Assembly: GCA_036732025.1 (NCBI GenBank) | Contig: DAINDE010000002.1 | Location: 1 to 64,000, forward strand | Direction: 5' to 3' | DNA from: SSSZ01 sp036732025 | Lineage (GTDB): Bacteria > Pseudomonadota > Gammaproteobacteria > Burkholderiales > Rhodocyclaceae | Length of the DNA stretch: 64,000 bases | Shown: in pieces, positions 26,038-33,950 of the stretch | Numbering within the stretch: position 1 is the first letter of the stretch | Layout: each line of letters starts with the position of its first letter | The notes under the pieces: generated by a model | Seen by the model: the letters and a program-made list of their open reading frames with translations, nothing else | Told to the model about the DNA's origin: nothing | The model's database searches: none | Made by a program: the position numbers and the translations under genes

Positions 26038-27693
26038 TCACCCCGCCCGCCGCATCGTCCCCCCGCTTTCCGGGTTGCCGCCCCCCTGGCTGATGGGGGT
26101 ATCGAGGCTGGCGGGGATGGGGAGGCGTAAGAGGCGGTAGAGGGCCTTGAGGTTTTCGCGGTAGAGGGCGTCGAAGGAGGCGACGGACTGGGGCGGGTTG
26201 ATGTCGCCGAACCACCAGAACCAGTCGGAGCTTTCGCAGACGGCCAGGCGGCGCAGGACGGCGGCGCGCTCGGCGGGGTCGAGGCGGCTGCCTTCCAGGG
26301 CGCGGTCGGCGCATTGCTTGGCGTCGCAGAGGAGTTCCCAGGCGCGGTTCTTGGCGGGGTCTCCGATCCAGGTGGAGAAGGTGCCGTAAACCCAGCTCCC
26401 GGCGGTGAGCTTGGGGAGGGGCCGGCGCTGCGCCCGGTGGCGGGCGGCGGCGTCGCCCAGGGTGGTGGTGCGGATGCCGGCATGGCCTTCGAGGGTGGCG
26501 TAGAGATCCTCGAAGAAGTACCAGGCGTTGTAGGGGTAGTATTCCCAGGCGTTTTCGCCGTCGAGGAAGACGGGTACCACGGCCGCGGCGTCGCGGGTAT
26601 GGACGACCTCCAGTTCGGCGATGAAGTGGGCCGCCGCGTCGCGGCCGTGCCACTTGGCGTATTCGAAGCCGATGAGGTCGGAAAGCCGCTCGTTGCGGAA
26701 GAAGAGGGTGAGGTCGCCGGGGGTGCCCGCCGGGGCCTGCCAGGGGGCGCAGGGGGAGGCGTCGGGGCCGGCGGAGTTCCTCAGCACGCTCTGGCTGCTG
26801 GCGGCCCAGGCGAAGCCGGCTTCGCCGATCTGGGCGAGGAAGGGCTGGGAGAGGGCGCCTTCGGCGGGCCACAGGCCGGCGGGGGGGCGGCCGAAGCGGC
26901 GGCTGTGGCTTTCCCGGGCGGCGGCCAGGTGGGCGGCGGCGCGGGTGCGGCCGCCGGGGTATTCAGGCGCTGCCGGCAGGGGGCATTCGGGCCAGGCTTC
27001 CCGGGCGCTGGCGAAATCCAGCAGCAGGGGGGCCAGGGGGTGGCCCTCCGGGGTGCAGGAGAGTTCGATCTGGCCGCGATCGGCCAGGGCGCGGTAGCGG
27101 GGGATGAGGTTCTTGACGACGCCGCCCAGGGTGGTGAGCAGGCATTCCCGGTCGGCGAAGCTGAAGCGGTCGCCCTTGGCCATCAGTTCGGGGATGGTGG
27201 CGCTGTCCCGGCGCAGGGTTTCGCCGCTCCAGGCGAGCAGGTACCAGGCGGCGAGGTCGGCGAAGTAGTGGCCGGAGAGGTATTCGATGCCGGCGCCGTC
27301 ATGGCCCTTGACGAACTGGTGGATGTCGCGCAGCCGCCGGTAGGGGGCGAAGGGTTCCAGCATGGTCGGGGCGTGGCAGCGGAAGGCCATGTCGAGGAGC
27401 CATTCCCGCTCCCGGCGGGAAAGGTGGTCGGGGTCGCGGCAGGCGGCGATGGCCAGCAGGGGGTCGCGCCACAGGCGGGTGGCGAACTGGTCGGCGTAGT
27501 CCTCGATCTGGTCGAGCAGCACCGGCACGAAATTGACGGTGCAGCGGATGCCGGGGTGCCGCTCCAGGTGGCCGGCCATGTCGGCGTAATCCTTGATGGC
27601 GTGGAGCAGGACCCAGGGCAGGACGAACTCGCCCGTCTCCGGGTGCCGGTAGTCGGGCTGGTGCATGTGCCAGAGGAAGGCGAGGTCGGCCAT
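26038..27693 (-). CDS. GH57 family glycoside hydrolase
   Basis: A 551-residue GH57 enzyme distinct from its neighbour. Family motifs in order: AFLWHMHQPDYRHP, the segment ELSCTPEGHPLAPLLLDFAS, the nucleophile region GLWPAEGALSQPFLAQIGEAG and the acid region FLDGENAWEYYPYNAWYFFED. It belongs to the amylase/amylopullulanase-like branch and likely trims alpha-glucans. It lies 29 bp downstream of glgC and is probably cotranscribed. Exact activity (amylase, debranching or transferase) cannot be set from sequence. Confidence 0.85.
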   Translation of the reverse strand: MADLAFLWHMHQPDYRHPETGEFVLPWVLLHAIKDYADMAGHLERHPGIRCTVNFVPVLLDQIEDYADQFATRLWRDPLLAIAACRDPDHLSRREREWLLDMAFRCHAPTMLEPFAPYRRLRDIHQFVKGHDGAGIEYLSGHYFADLAAWYLLAWSGETLRRDSATIPELMAKGDRFSFADRECLLTTLGGVVKNLIPRYRALADRGQIELSCTPEGHPLAPLLLDFASAREAWPECPLPAAPEYPGGRTRAAAHLAAARESHSRRFGRPPAGLWPAEGALSQPFLAQIGEAGFAWAASSQSVLRNSAGPDASPCAPWQAPAGTPGDLTLFFRNERLSDLIGFEYAKWHGRDAAAHFIAELEVVHTRDAAAVVPVFLDGENAWEYYPYNAWYFFEDLYATLEGHAGIRTTTLGDAAARHRAQRRPLPKLTAGSWVYGTFSTWIGDPAKNRAWELLCDAKQCADRALEGSRLDPAERAAVLRRLAVCESSDWFWWFGDINPPQSVASFDALYRENLKALYRLLRLPIPASLDTPISQGGGNPESGGTMRRAG

Positions 27694-27722
27694 GGCGCGA
27701 TCGCTGTTGGCGGGAAATCGGC

Positions 27723-29048
27723 TCAGGCCGGCCCCTGGCCGGCGCCCTGCCCCAGCATTTCCGGGGTGACGAGGGTGATGCCGCCGGGGCTGACGTGGAA
27801 GCGGCGCCGGTCGGCGGCCGGGTCGACGCCTACCGTCAGGCCTTCCGGGATGCGGCAGCGCTTGTCGATGACGCAGCGCTTCAGGACGGCGTGGCGGCCG
27901 ATGTCCACCCGGGGCAGGACGACGCAGTCCTCGACGGTGGCCCAGCTATGGACATGGACGTTGGAGAAGAGCAGCGACCGCTTGACCGTGGCGCCGGAGA
28001 CGATGCAGCCGCCGGAGACCAGGGAGTCGATGGCGGCGCCCCGGCGGTCCTCGTCGTCGAAGACGAACTTGGCGGGGGGCAGTTGCTCCTGGTAGGTCCA
28101 GATGGGCCAGTCCTTGTCGTAGAGGTTGAGCTCCGGCGTCACCTTGGTCATTTCCATGTTCGCCTCCCAGTAGGCGTCGATGGTGCCGACGTCGCGCCAG
28201 TAGGGTATGTCGTCGTTCATGCCGACGCAGGAATCGGCGAGGCGGTGGGCGAAGACCCGGTAGCGGGGCACGATGTAGGGAATGATGTCCTTGCCGAAGT
28301 CGCGGCTGGAGCCGCGGGTCAGGGCGTCCCGCTGCAACTGCTCGAAGAGGAAGCGGGCGTTGAAGATGTATATGCCCATGGAGGCCAGCGCCCGGTCCGG
28401 GCGGCCGGGCATGGGGGGCGGCGCCTGGGGCTTTTCCACGAAGTCCTCCACCCGTCCCTGGGCGTCGATGCCCATGACGCCGAACTCGCGGGCGTCGGCC
28501 AGGGGCACGTCGATGCAGCCGACGGTCATGTCCGCCTGCTGCTTGACGTGGTAGGCCAGCATGCGGCCGTAGTCCATCTTGTAGATGTGGTCGCCCGCCA
28601 CCACCAGCACGTACTCCGGCTCGTAGCGTTTCAGGAAGTGCATGTTCTGGAACACCGCGTCGGCGGTGCCCTGGTACCACTGGGTCTCGTCGATCTGCTG
28701 CTGGGCGGGGAGAAGCTGGATGAATTCGTCGAATCGCCCGTCGAGGAAGCTCCAGCCGCGCTGGATGTGGCGGATCAGGCTGTGGGCCTTGTACTGGGTG
28801 GCCACGCCGATCTTGCGGATGCCGGAATTGACGCAGTTCGACAGGGTGAAGTCGATGATGCGGAACTTGCCGGCGAAGGGCACCGCCGGCTTGGAGCGGA
28901 AGTCGGTGAGCTGCTTCAGCCGGCTGCCGCGGCCCCCGGCCAGGATGATGGCGAAGGTGTTGCGGGTGAGCTGGCTGATGAAGCGCATGTCGGTCTGCTC
29001 CCGCATCTCGCAGTAGGGTTGGTGCGGGCACATGATGGTGTCGGACAT
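27723..29048 (-). CDS. glgC: Glucose-1-phosphate adenylyltransferase
   Basis: A 441-residue enzyme making ADP-glucose from glucose-1-P and ATP, the committed step of bacterial glycogen synthesis. Motifs: FAIILAGGRGSRLKQLT for nucleotide binding, KPAVPFAGKFRIIDFTLSN, ILVVAGDHIYKMDYG-like (VLVVAGDHIYKMDYGRML), FVEKPQ and SMGIYIFN, followed by a C-terminal left-handed beta-helix. The ATG at 29048 gives an N-terminus ~20 residues longer than needed; MRFISQLTRNT is an alternative start. It is first in the minus-strand glycogen operon and divergent from glgB with a 55-bp gap. Confidence 0.95.
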   Translation of the reverse strand: MSDTIMCPHQPYCEMREQTDMRFISQLTRNTFAIILAGGRGSRLKQLTDFRSKPAVPFAGKFRIIDFTLSNCVNSGIRKIGVATQYKAHSLIRHIQRGWSFLDGRFDEFIQLLPAQQQIDETQWYQGTADAVFQNMHFLKRYEPEYVLVVAGDHIYKMDYGRMLAYHVKQQADMTVGCIDVPLADAREFGVMGIDAQGRVEDFVEKPQAPPPMPGRPDRALASMGIYIFNARFLFEQLQRDALTRGSSRDFGKDIIPYIVPRYRVFAHRLADSCVGMNDDIPYWRDVGTIDAYWEANMEMTKVTPELNLYDKDWPIWTYQEQLPPAKFVFDDEDRRGAAIDSLVSGGCIVSGATVKRSLLFSNVHVHSWATVEDCVVLPRVDIGRHAVLKRCVIDKRCRIPEGLTVGVDPAADRRRFHVSPGGITLVTPEMLGQGAGQGPA

Positions 29049-29103
29049 GGCGGCCTCCCTCCTCTCGGGTTATGGGCTTATGATACTGCGCTGGGGAGGC
29101 CTT

Positions 29104-30969
29104 ATGCAGCAAGCCGAAGCACTATACCTGTTCAACGAGGGGCGCAATTTCCAGTCCTATCGTCTGCTCGGCGCCTTCGCCGGGGAGCGCGGCGCCACCT
29201 TCCGGGTGTGGGCGCCGAATGCCTCGCGGGTGGCCGTGATCGGCACTTTCAACGACTGGAATGGCCTGGCTCACCCCCTGCAGTCCCTGGGTCCCTCCGG
29301 CGTCTGGGAAGGTTTCGTCCCCGGGGCCTGTCCTGGCGATCTCTACCGCTTCCAGCTCGTCAACCGGACGACCGGGGCGGTGCTCGAGAAAAGCGATCCC
29401 TTCGCCCGGGGCTTCGAAATCCGGCCGGGCTCAGCCGCCTACCTCACGCCGCCTTCGGCCCACGCCTGGGGCGACGCCGACTGGCTGGCCCGCCGCGCCG
29501 GCCGGGACTGGCTGCACGCGCCCTGCAACATCTACGAGGTCCACGCCGGCTCGTGGATGCGGCACCCGGACGGCCGCCCCTACCTGTGGCGGGAACTGGC
29601 CGAGCGCCTGATCCCCTACGCCGTGGACATGGGGTACACCCACCTGGAGTTGCTGCCCATCACCGAACACCCCCTGGACGAATCCTGGGGCTACCAGACC
29701 ACCGGCTACTTTGCGCCGACCTCCCGCTACGGCTCGCCGGACGACCTCCGCTTCTTCGTGGACGCCTGCCACCGGGCCGGCCTGGGGGTGATCCTCGACT
29801 GGGTGCCCGGCCACTTCCCCCAGGACGACTGGGCGCTCGCCCGCTTCGACGGCACCGCCCTCTTCGAGCATGAAGATCCCCGCCAGGGGCTGCACGCCGA
29901 CTGGGGCACCCACATCTTCAACTACGGGCGCAACGAGGTGAGGAGCTTCCTGCTGTCATCCGCCCACTGGTGGCTGGAGGAATTCCACTTCGACGGCCTG
30001 CGGGTGGACGCCGTGGCCTCCATGCTCTACCTGGACTACTCGCGCCAGGAAGGGGAATGGCTGCCGAACAAGTATGGTGGCCGGGAGAACCTGGAGGCCA
30101 TCGACTTCCTCAAGGAACTCAACGCCATGGTCCATGCCGAGTTCCCCGGGGCGCTGACCATTGCCGAGGAATCCACCGCCTGGCCCATGGTGTCGCGGCC
30201 CACCTACCTCGGGGGCCTGGGCTTTTCCATGAAATGGAACATGGGCTGGATGAACGACAGCCTGCGCTACTTCGCCCGGGATCCCATCCACCGCCACTGG
30301 CACCACGACGAACTCACCTTCGGCCAGATGTACGCCTATGCCGAGAACTTCGTCCTGCCGCTATCCCATGACGAGGTGGTGCACGGCAAGGGCTCGCTCT
30401 TTGGCAAGATGCCTGGCGACGACTGGCAGCGCCTGGCCAACCTGCGCCTGCTGCTGGCCTGGCAGGCGGCGACCCCGGGCAAGAAGCTGATGTTCATGGG
30501 TGGCGAATTCGGCCAGCAGCGGGAGTGGTCGGAACGGCGGGAAGTGGACTGGAGCCTGCTGGCCGAGGAGGCCCACGCCGGCCTGCAGCGCCTGGCCGCC
30601 GACCTCAACCACCTCTACCGCGAGCTGCCGGCCCTGCACCAGCAGGACTTCGACCCCGGCGGCTTCGCCTGGATCGACTGCCACGACAGCGCCAATTCCA
30701 TCCTTTCCTGGCTGCGCTGGGGGCGGGACGGCTCCTGCCTGGTGGTAGCCATGAACTTCACGCCGGTGCCGCGCCAGGGCTATCGCCTCGGCGTCCCCGC
30801 CGCCGGCCACTACCGGGAACGCCTGAACAGCGACTCCGGCCACTACGGCGGCTCCAACCAGGGGAACGCCGGTGATGTCGTCGCCACCGCCACCCCCTGG
30901 ATGAATCAGCCGGCCTCCCTGGAGCTGACCCTGCCGCCCCTGGGGGCGGTGTTCCTGCAGCCGGCATAG
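29104..30969 (+). CDS. glgB: 1,4-alpha-glucan branching enzyme
   Basis: A 621-residue GH13 enzyme that adds alpha-1,6 branches to glycogen. It lacks the first N-terminal domain of E. coli GlgB (728 aa) and starts with the CBM48 region (FRVWAPNASRVAVIGTFNDW). Catalytic motifs are VILDWVPGHFP, the nucleophile Asp in FDGLRVDAVASMLY, the acid Glu in LTIAEESTAWP and LPLSHDEVVHGKGS. GGGGAGG lies 4 bp before the ATG at 29104; TATGAT at 29079 is a possible -10. Divergent from glgC, so both could share control elements. Confidence 0.95.
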   Translation: MQQAEALYLFNEGRNFQSYRLLGAFAGERGATFRVWAPNASRVAVIGTFNDWNGLAHPLQSLGPSGVWEGFVPGACPGDLYRFQLVNRTTGAVLEKSDPFARGFEIRPGSAAYLTPPSAHAWGDADWLARRAGRDWLHAPCNIYEVHAGSWMRHPDGRPYLWRELAERLIPYAVDMGYTHLELLPITEHPLDESWGYQTTGYFAPTSRYGSPDDLRFFVDACHRAGLGVILDWVPGHFPQDDWALARFDGTALFEHEDPRQGLHADWGTHIFNYGRNEVRSFLLSSAHWWLEEFHFDGLRVDAVASMLYLDYSRQEGEWLPNKYGGRENLEAIDFLKELNAMVHAEFPGALTIAEESTAWPMVSRPTYLGGLGFSMKWNMGWMNDSLRYFARDPIHRHWHHDELTFGQMYAYAENFVLPLSHDEVVHGKGSLFGKMPGDDWQRLANLRLLLAWQAATPGKKLMFMGGEFGQQREWSERREVDWSLLAEEAHAGLQRLAADLNHLYRELPALHQQDFDPGGFAWIDCHDSANSILSWLRWGRDGSCLVVAMNFTPVPRQGYRLGVPAAGHYRERLNSDSGHYGGSNQGNAGDVVATATPWMNQPASLELTLPPLGAVFLQPA

Positions 30970-30996
30970 CGTCCTCGGCGGGCGCCGCCAGATGAA

Positions 30997-31022
30997 AACG
31001 GCGGTCCCGCAGGACCGCCGTT
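30997..31022 (-). terminator. Terminator after the PEP-CTERM gene
   Basis: An 11-bp perfect stem AACGGCGGTCC (30997-31007) / GGACCGCCGTT (31012-31022) with a 4-base loop. Read on the minus strand it ends GTTTTC, 21 bp after the PEP-CTERM stop. It may also slow the convergent glgB transcript. Confidence 0.7.
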
Positions 31023-31043
31023 CCCGGTGCCGGATACGGAGGA

Positions 31044-31619
31044 TCAGGCGGCCTTGCGGCGGCGCAGGCCGAGACCGGCCAACGCGATGGCGGCGAGAGC
31101 CAGGGCGCCGGGTTCGGGGACGCCGTTCTCGCGGGAGATGTGCAGGACGTAATCCTGCCCCTGGAAGAGGTTGGCGTCCGGGAAGGAACCCACCGAAACC
31201 ACGTAGTCGCCGGCGGCCAGGTTGACCAGCCAGTAGCTGTCCCAGCCATGGCTGGAGCCGCTGTCGAGCACGCCGCCGTCATCGTGGGAGGAGATCAGGG
31301 TGCCGGTGCTGTCGTACAGGTTGAGCCAGGAATCCAGGTCGTTCATGCCGTAGTCGATGTCGAACAGGACTTGGCCTCCGCCGGTGGAGAAATGATAGAA
31401 ATCGCGGCTCTCGCCGTTGTCGGCGTTGCCGTTGCCGCGCACGCTGGCGTGGCTCCAGGTGGTGGCGTCGGTGATGTCCGGGTCGGCATCCAGCGTGAAG
31501 GCGCCGTTCAGGGTCTGGGCGTTGAAGAAGCCGTTGTTGGGCTCGGCTTCGGCGACGTAGGCGGCCTGGGAGGCGGAAGCGGCGAGGGCGCAGGCAAGGG
31601 CGGCAAGGAGTTGTTTCAT
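31044..31619 (-). CDS. PEP-CTERM exosortase-sorted exported protein
   Basis: A 191-residue secreted protein: signal peptide (MKQLLAALACALAASASQAA), a beta-rich middle (VLFDIDYGMNDLDSWLNLYD, YWLVNLAAGDYVVSVG, a pre-peptidase C-terminal-like fold) and the sorting tail VPEPGALALAAIALAGLGLR followed by RRKAA. The PEP motif, hydrophobic span and basic end are the exosortase recognition signal in EPS-producing Gram-negatives, so the protein is likely moved to the outer surface or matrix. A near-perfect sigma-54 promoter lies ~40-55 bp upstream. No exosortase gene is in the window. Confidence 0.88.
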   Translation of the reverse strand: MKQLLAALACALAASASQAAYVAEAEPNNGFFNAQTLNGAFTLDADPDITDATTWSHASVRGNGNADNGESRDFYHFSTGGGQVLFDIDYGMNDLDSWLNLYDSTGTLISSHDDGGVLDSGSSHGWDSYWLVNLAAGDYVVSVGSFPDANLFQGQDYVLHISRENGVPEPGALALAAIALAGLGLRRRKAA

Positions 31620-31659
31620 GATGGGCGGGAATGGAAGAAGTTATGGGTGCTGCCAACAA

Positions 31660-31675
31660 AGCAAACCTGGTGCCA
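31660..31675 (-). promoter_or_regulatory. Sigma-54 (-24/-12) promoter for the PEP-CTERM gene
   Basis: On the minus strand TGGCAC (31675-31670), five bases, then TTGCT (31664-31660). The GG and GC pairs are exactly 10 bp apart, as in RpoN promoters. Transcription would begin near 31649, giving a leader of ~30 nt before the ATG. PEP-CTERM genes in Zoogloea are known to depend on PrsK/PrsR and RpoN. Confidence 0.75.
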
Positions 31676-31789
31676 GCCCGGAGTGAAAGTATTATTTTTG
31701 CAGTTATATTTATTCAAATCAGCTGGTTGCAATTTTTTCTACGCCCAAGGTCATAGAGCCGACCGGGTTGGATGTAAAAAATTCCGACA

Positions 31790-32728
31790 CTAACCGGCGG
31801 CTGCCGCTGCCAGGGCGAGGGCTCCCAATAGGCCCAGCCGCTCCTCGGTGACCAGGCGGATGGGCATGGCTGCCGCCAGGCCGGCATGCTCGCGCTTGGC
31901 GTTGAAGGCGGCCAGGAAGGGCGCGGCGGGCAGGTGCGGCAAGAGCTTGCCGGCAATGCCCCCGGCGATGAACACGCCGCCCCGGGCCAGCCATTGCAGC
32001 GCCACATCGCCGGCGAAGGCGCCGTAGGCCGCCAGCCACAGGTCGACCGTGGCGCGGGCGGCGGCGTCGCCGGCCAGGGCGGCGGCGCCGATGGCTTCCG
32101 GAGTTGTGGCCAGGCCGTGGAGATGCCGGTGGACGCGGGCCAGCCCCGGTCCGGAGACGACGTCCTCGGCAGTGACCCGGCCGTTCTCCGCATGGAGCGC
32201 CTGCCAAAGGGCGAGCTGGATTCCATCCTGGGGCGAGAAGCCCATGTGCCCACCTTCTCCGGGCACCACCACCGTCCGGCCCTCGCGCCGCAAGAGACCG
32301 GCCACGCCCAGGCCGGTACCGGCGCCAAGCACCACCCGCGGCCCGTCGGCGACGGGGTTGCCCGCCTGCAGGGTCACGGTGCCGCCGGGGCCGAGGAGAT
32401 CCAGCCCATGGGCGGCGGCGGCGAAATCGTTGGCGAGGAGGACACGGCCGAGGCGGTGGCGGGCGGCCAGCTCGCCGGCATCGAGATGCCAGGGCAGGTA
32501 GGTGAGCTGGGCCCGTTCCCCGTCCGTCGGGCCGGCCAGGCCGAAGCACGCGGCGGCGACCGGCGTGCCGGCCAGGAAATCGGCCAGGAGGGTGTCGAAG
32601 CGGTCGTGTTCGCGGCTGGCGTAGCGGGCCTCGCGCCGGATGACCGGCCCCTCGGGCCGCGCTTCGGCCAGGGCGAGCAGGGTCTTGGTGCCGCCGAGGT
32701 CGCCGGCGAGGAGGAGGGGGGCAGCCAT
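31790..32728 (-). CDS. glk: Glucokinase
   Basis: A 312-residue ROK-unrelated Glk-type kinase that phosphorylates glucose with ATP. The N-terminal phosphate loop is LLLAGDLGGTKTLLALAEA; LANDFAAAAHGLDLL carries the catalytic Asp, VVLGAGTGLGVAGLL is an ATP-binding segment, and VPGEGGHMGFSPQDG is the Glk signature. ATG at 32728 fits E. coli Glk length (321); an upstream in-frame ATG at 32767 would add 13 residues. It would supply glucose-6-P from glucose released by the GH57 enzymes, although it is separated from the glg genes by the PEP-CTERM gene. Confidence 0.92.
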   Translation of the reverse strand: MAAPLLLAGDLGGTKTLLALAEARPEGPVIRREARYASREHDRFDTLLADFLAGTPVAAACFGLAGPTDGERAQLTYLPWHLDAGELAARHRLGRVLLANDFAAAAHGLDLLGPGGTVTLQAGNPVADGPRVVLGAGTGLGVAGLLRREGRTVVVPGEGGHMGFSPQDGIQLALWQALHAENGRVTAEDVVSGPGLARVHRHLHGLATTPEAIGAAALAGDAAARATVDLWLAAYGAFAGDVALQWLARGGVFIAGGIAGKLLPHLPAAPFLAAFNAKREHAGLAAAMPIRLVTEERLGLLGALALAAAAAG

Positions 32729-32787
32729 GGCCCCATGGTGCAGGAAAGCCGGCAGGGCCGCAATCATGGGTGCGGTTGCCCGGTCGG

Positions 32788-33597
32788 TCAGCGCACCTCG
32801 GCGTCGGCTTCGGCGGCCAGGGCCGCCACGGCGGCGGGGTAGCGCTGGGCGGCGGACCGCTGCAGCCAGACGAGGCTTTCCGCCCGGTCGCGGGGGCGGC
32901 CCTTGCCGGTGCGGTACATGACGGCGATGGCGTATTGGGCCTCGGCGTCGCCGGCCTGGGCTGAGCTCATGAACAGCCGGGCCGCTTCGTCCAGATTGCG
33001 CTCGACGCCACGGCCGGCCTCGTACATCCAGGCCAACCGGGTGCGGGCTGTGGCGTCGCCGGCTTCGGCCAGGCGCCGGTAGAGGATTGCGGCTTCGGCG
33101 TGCCTGCCGGCGCTGGCGAGGAGTTCCGCTTGCTCGTAGTCCGTGGGCGCGCGCCCGGGGTCGTCGAGGCTGGCCAGGCGGGCAGCGGCGTCGCGGTCAC
33201 CGGCCTGGGCGGCCAGGCTCAGATAGTGGCGGGCCTTGTCCAGATCCTTGGGGAGGGCGCCGCCGCTGCTGTAAAGCATGCCCAGGCGGTACTGGGCCTT
33301 GAAGCCGCCGGCGTTGGCGGCGGCGACGTAAAGGGCCTCGGCCTTGGCGATGTCCTTGGCTTCGCCGAGCCCGTCTTCCGCCAGGATGCCGAGGTTGAAC
33401 AGGGCATCCGGATTGCCGAGGCCGGCCAGGATTTCCCAGATGCGGCGGGCCGCGTCGTAGTTGGCCATCTTGAACTCGGCGTAGGCCTTGTAGTTGCCCA
33501 TGGCCGGGTTCTTGATCCAGTCGGCGGCGGTACTGTCCTGGGGAAGGGCGGGGGACGCAAGCAGAAGGGCGGCGGCGAAGGTGGCGAGTCGGCGCAT
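32788..33597 (-). CDS. Exported Sel1-like (TPR) repeat protein
   Basis: A 269-residue protein with a signal peptide (MRRLATFAAALLLASPALPQ) and Sel1-like helical repeats, e.g. NPDALFNLGILAEDGLGEA, KAQYRLGMLYSSGGALPKDL, ARTRLAWMYEAGRGVERNL and AEAQYAIAVMYRTGKGRPRD. Such periplasmic solenoids act as protein-protein scaffolds. ATG at 33597 places the signal peptide at the N-terminus; a GTG at 33609 would add four residues. It lies downstream of the interrupted host thyA. No specific partner can be named. Confidence 0.8.
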   Translation of the reverse strand: MRRLATFAAALLLASPALPQDSTAADWIKNPAMGNYKAYAEFKMANYDAARRIWEILAGLGNPDALFNLGILAEDGLGEAKDIAKAEALYVAAANAGGFKAQYRLGMLYSSGGALPKDLDKARHYLSLAAQAGDRDAAARLASLDDPGRAPTDYEQAELLASAGRHAEAAILYRRLAEAGDATARTRLAWMYEAGRGVERNLDEAARLFMSSAQAGDAEAQYAIAVMYRTGKGRPRDRAESLVWLQRSAAQRYPAAVAALAAEADAEVR

Positions 33598-33676
33598 GGC
33601 GGTGGACACAAAGGCAACGACGGATGGACCGCCGCCGCCAGGGATGGTTGCACCTTTCCGGCAAATATGCCGGGGT

Positions 33677-33853
33677 CTAGACCGCTACCGGCGCCGGGAT
33701 GTGGGGGTGCGGGTCGTAGCCTTCGAGGCGGAAATCCTCGAAGCGGAAGGCGAAGAGGTCGGTGACCTCGGGATTGACCCACAGGGTGGGCAGGGCCCGT
33801 GGCGCCCGCGTCAGCTGCCGGCGGGCCTGCTCGAAGTGGTTGCTGTAGAGGTG
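33677..33853 (-). pseudogene. thyA: 3' remnant of the host thymidylate synthase gene, cut by the island
   Basis: Reading the minus strand, the last 58 codons of a thyA gene remain: HLYSNHFEQARRQLTRAPRA (start), WVNPEVTDLFAFRFEDFRLE, GYDPHPHIPAPVAV and stop TAG. This is exactly the length of the matching C-terminal part of E. coli ThyA from His207 onward. Upstream of the His codon the frame runs into foreign sequence (FWFHK) with no ThyA similarity. The break therefore lies at the codon of the dUMP-contacting His. The missing ~205 N-terminal codons should lie beyond the right edge, at the other end of the island. High GC content matches the host, not the island. Confidence 0.92.
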
Positions 33854-33950
33854 TTTATGGAACCAAAAGATTATGGTCAGCATAGGGGCGAGAAGCTTGA
33901 TTTGTCGTTATCGAAAGTAATTGCTAGCTAGTTTATTTGGAACCAAAAAA
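33853..33950. repeat. Direct repeats at the left end of the island, candidate recombinase sites
   Basis: GTTTATGGAACCAAAA (33853-33868) starts on the last base of the host remnant and recurs as GTTTATTTGGAACCAAAA (33931-33948), 78 bp apart in the same orientation. The first copy spans the junction, so the crossover site is probably next to or inside it. Repeated arm or core sites near an end are usual for tyrosine-recombinase elements. Confidence 0.5.

Noticed and set aside
18304..27300. Long plus-strand frames opposite glgA, pgi, glgP and the GH57 genes
   Set aside because: Low-complexity Gly/Val/Ala-rich translations with no family features, and the opposite strand encodes well-conserved enzymes throughout.
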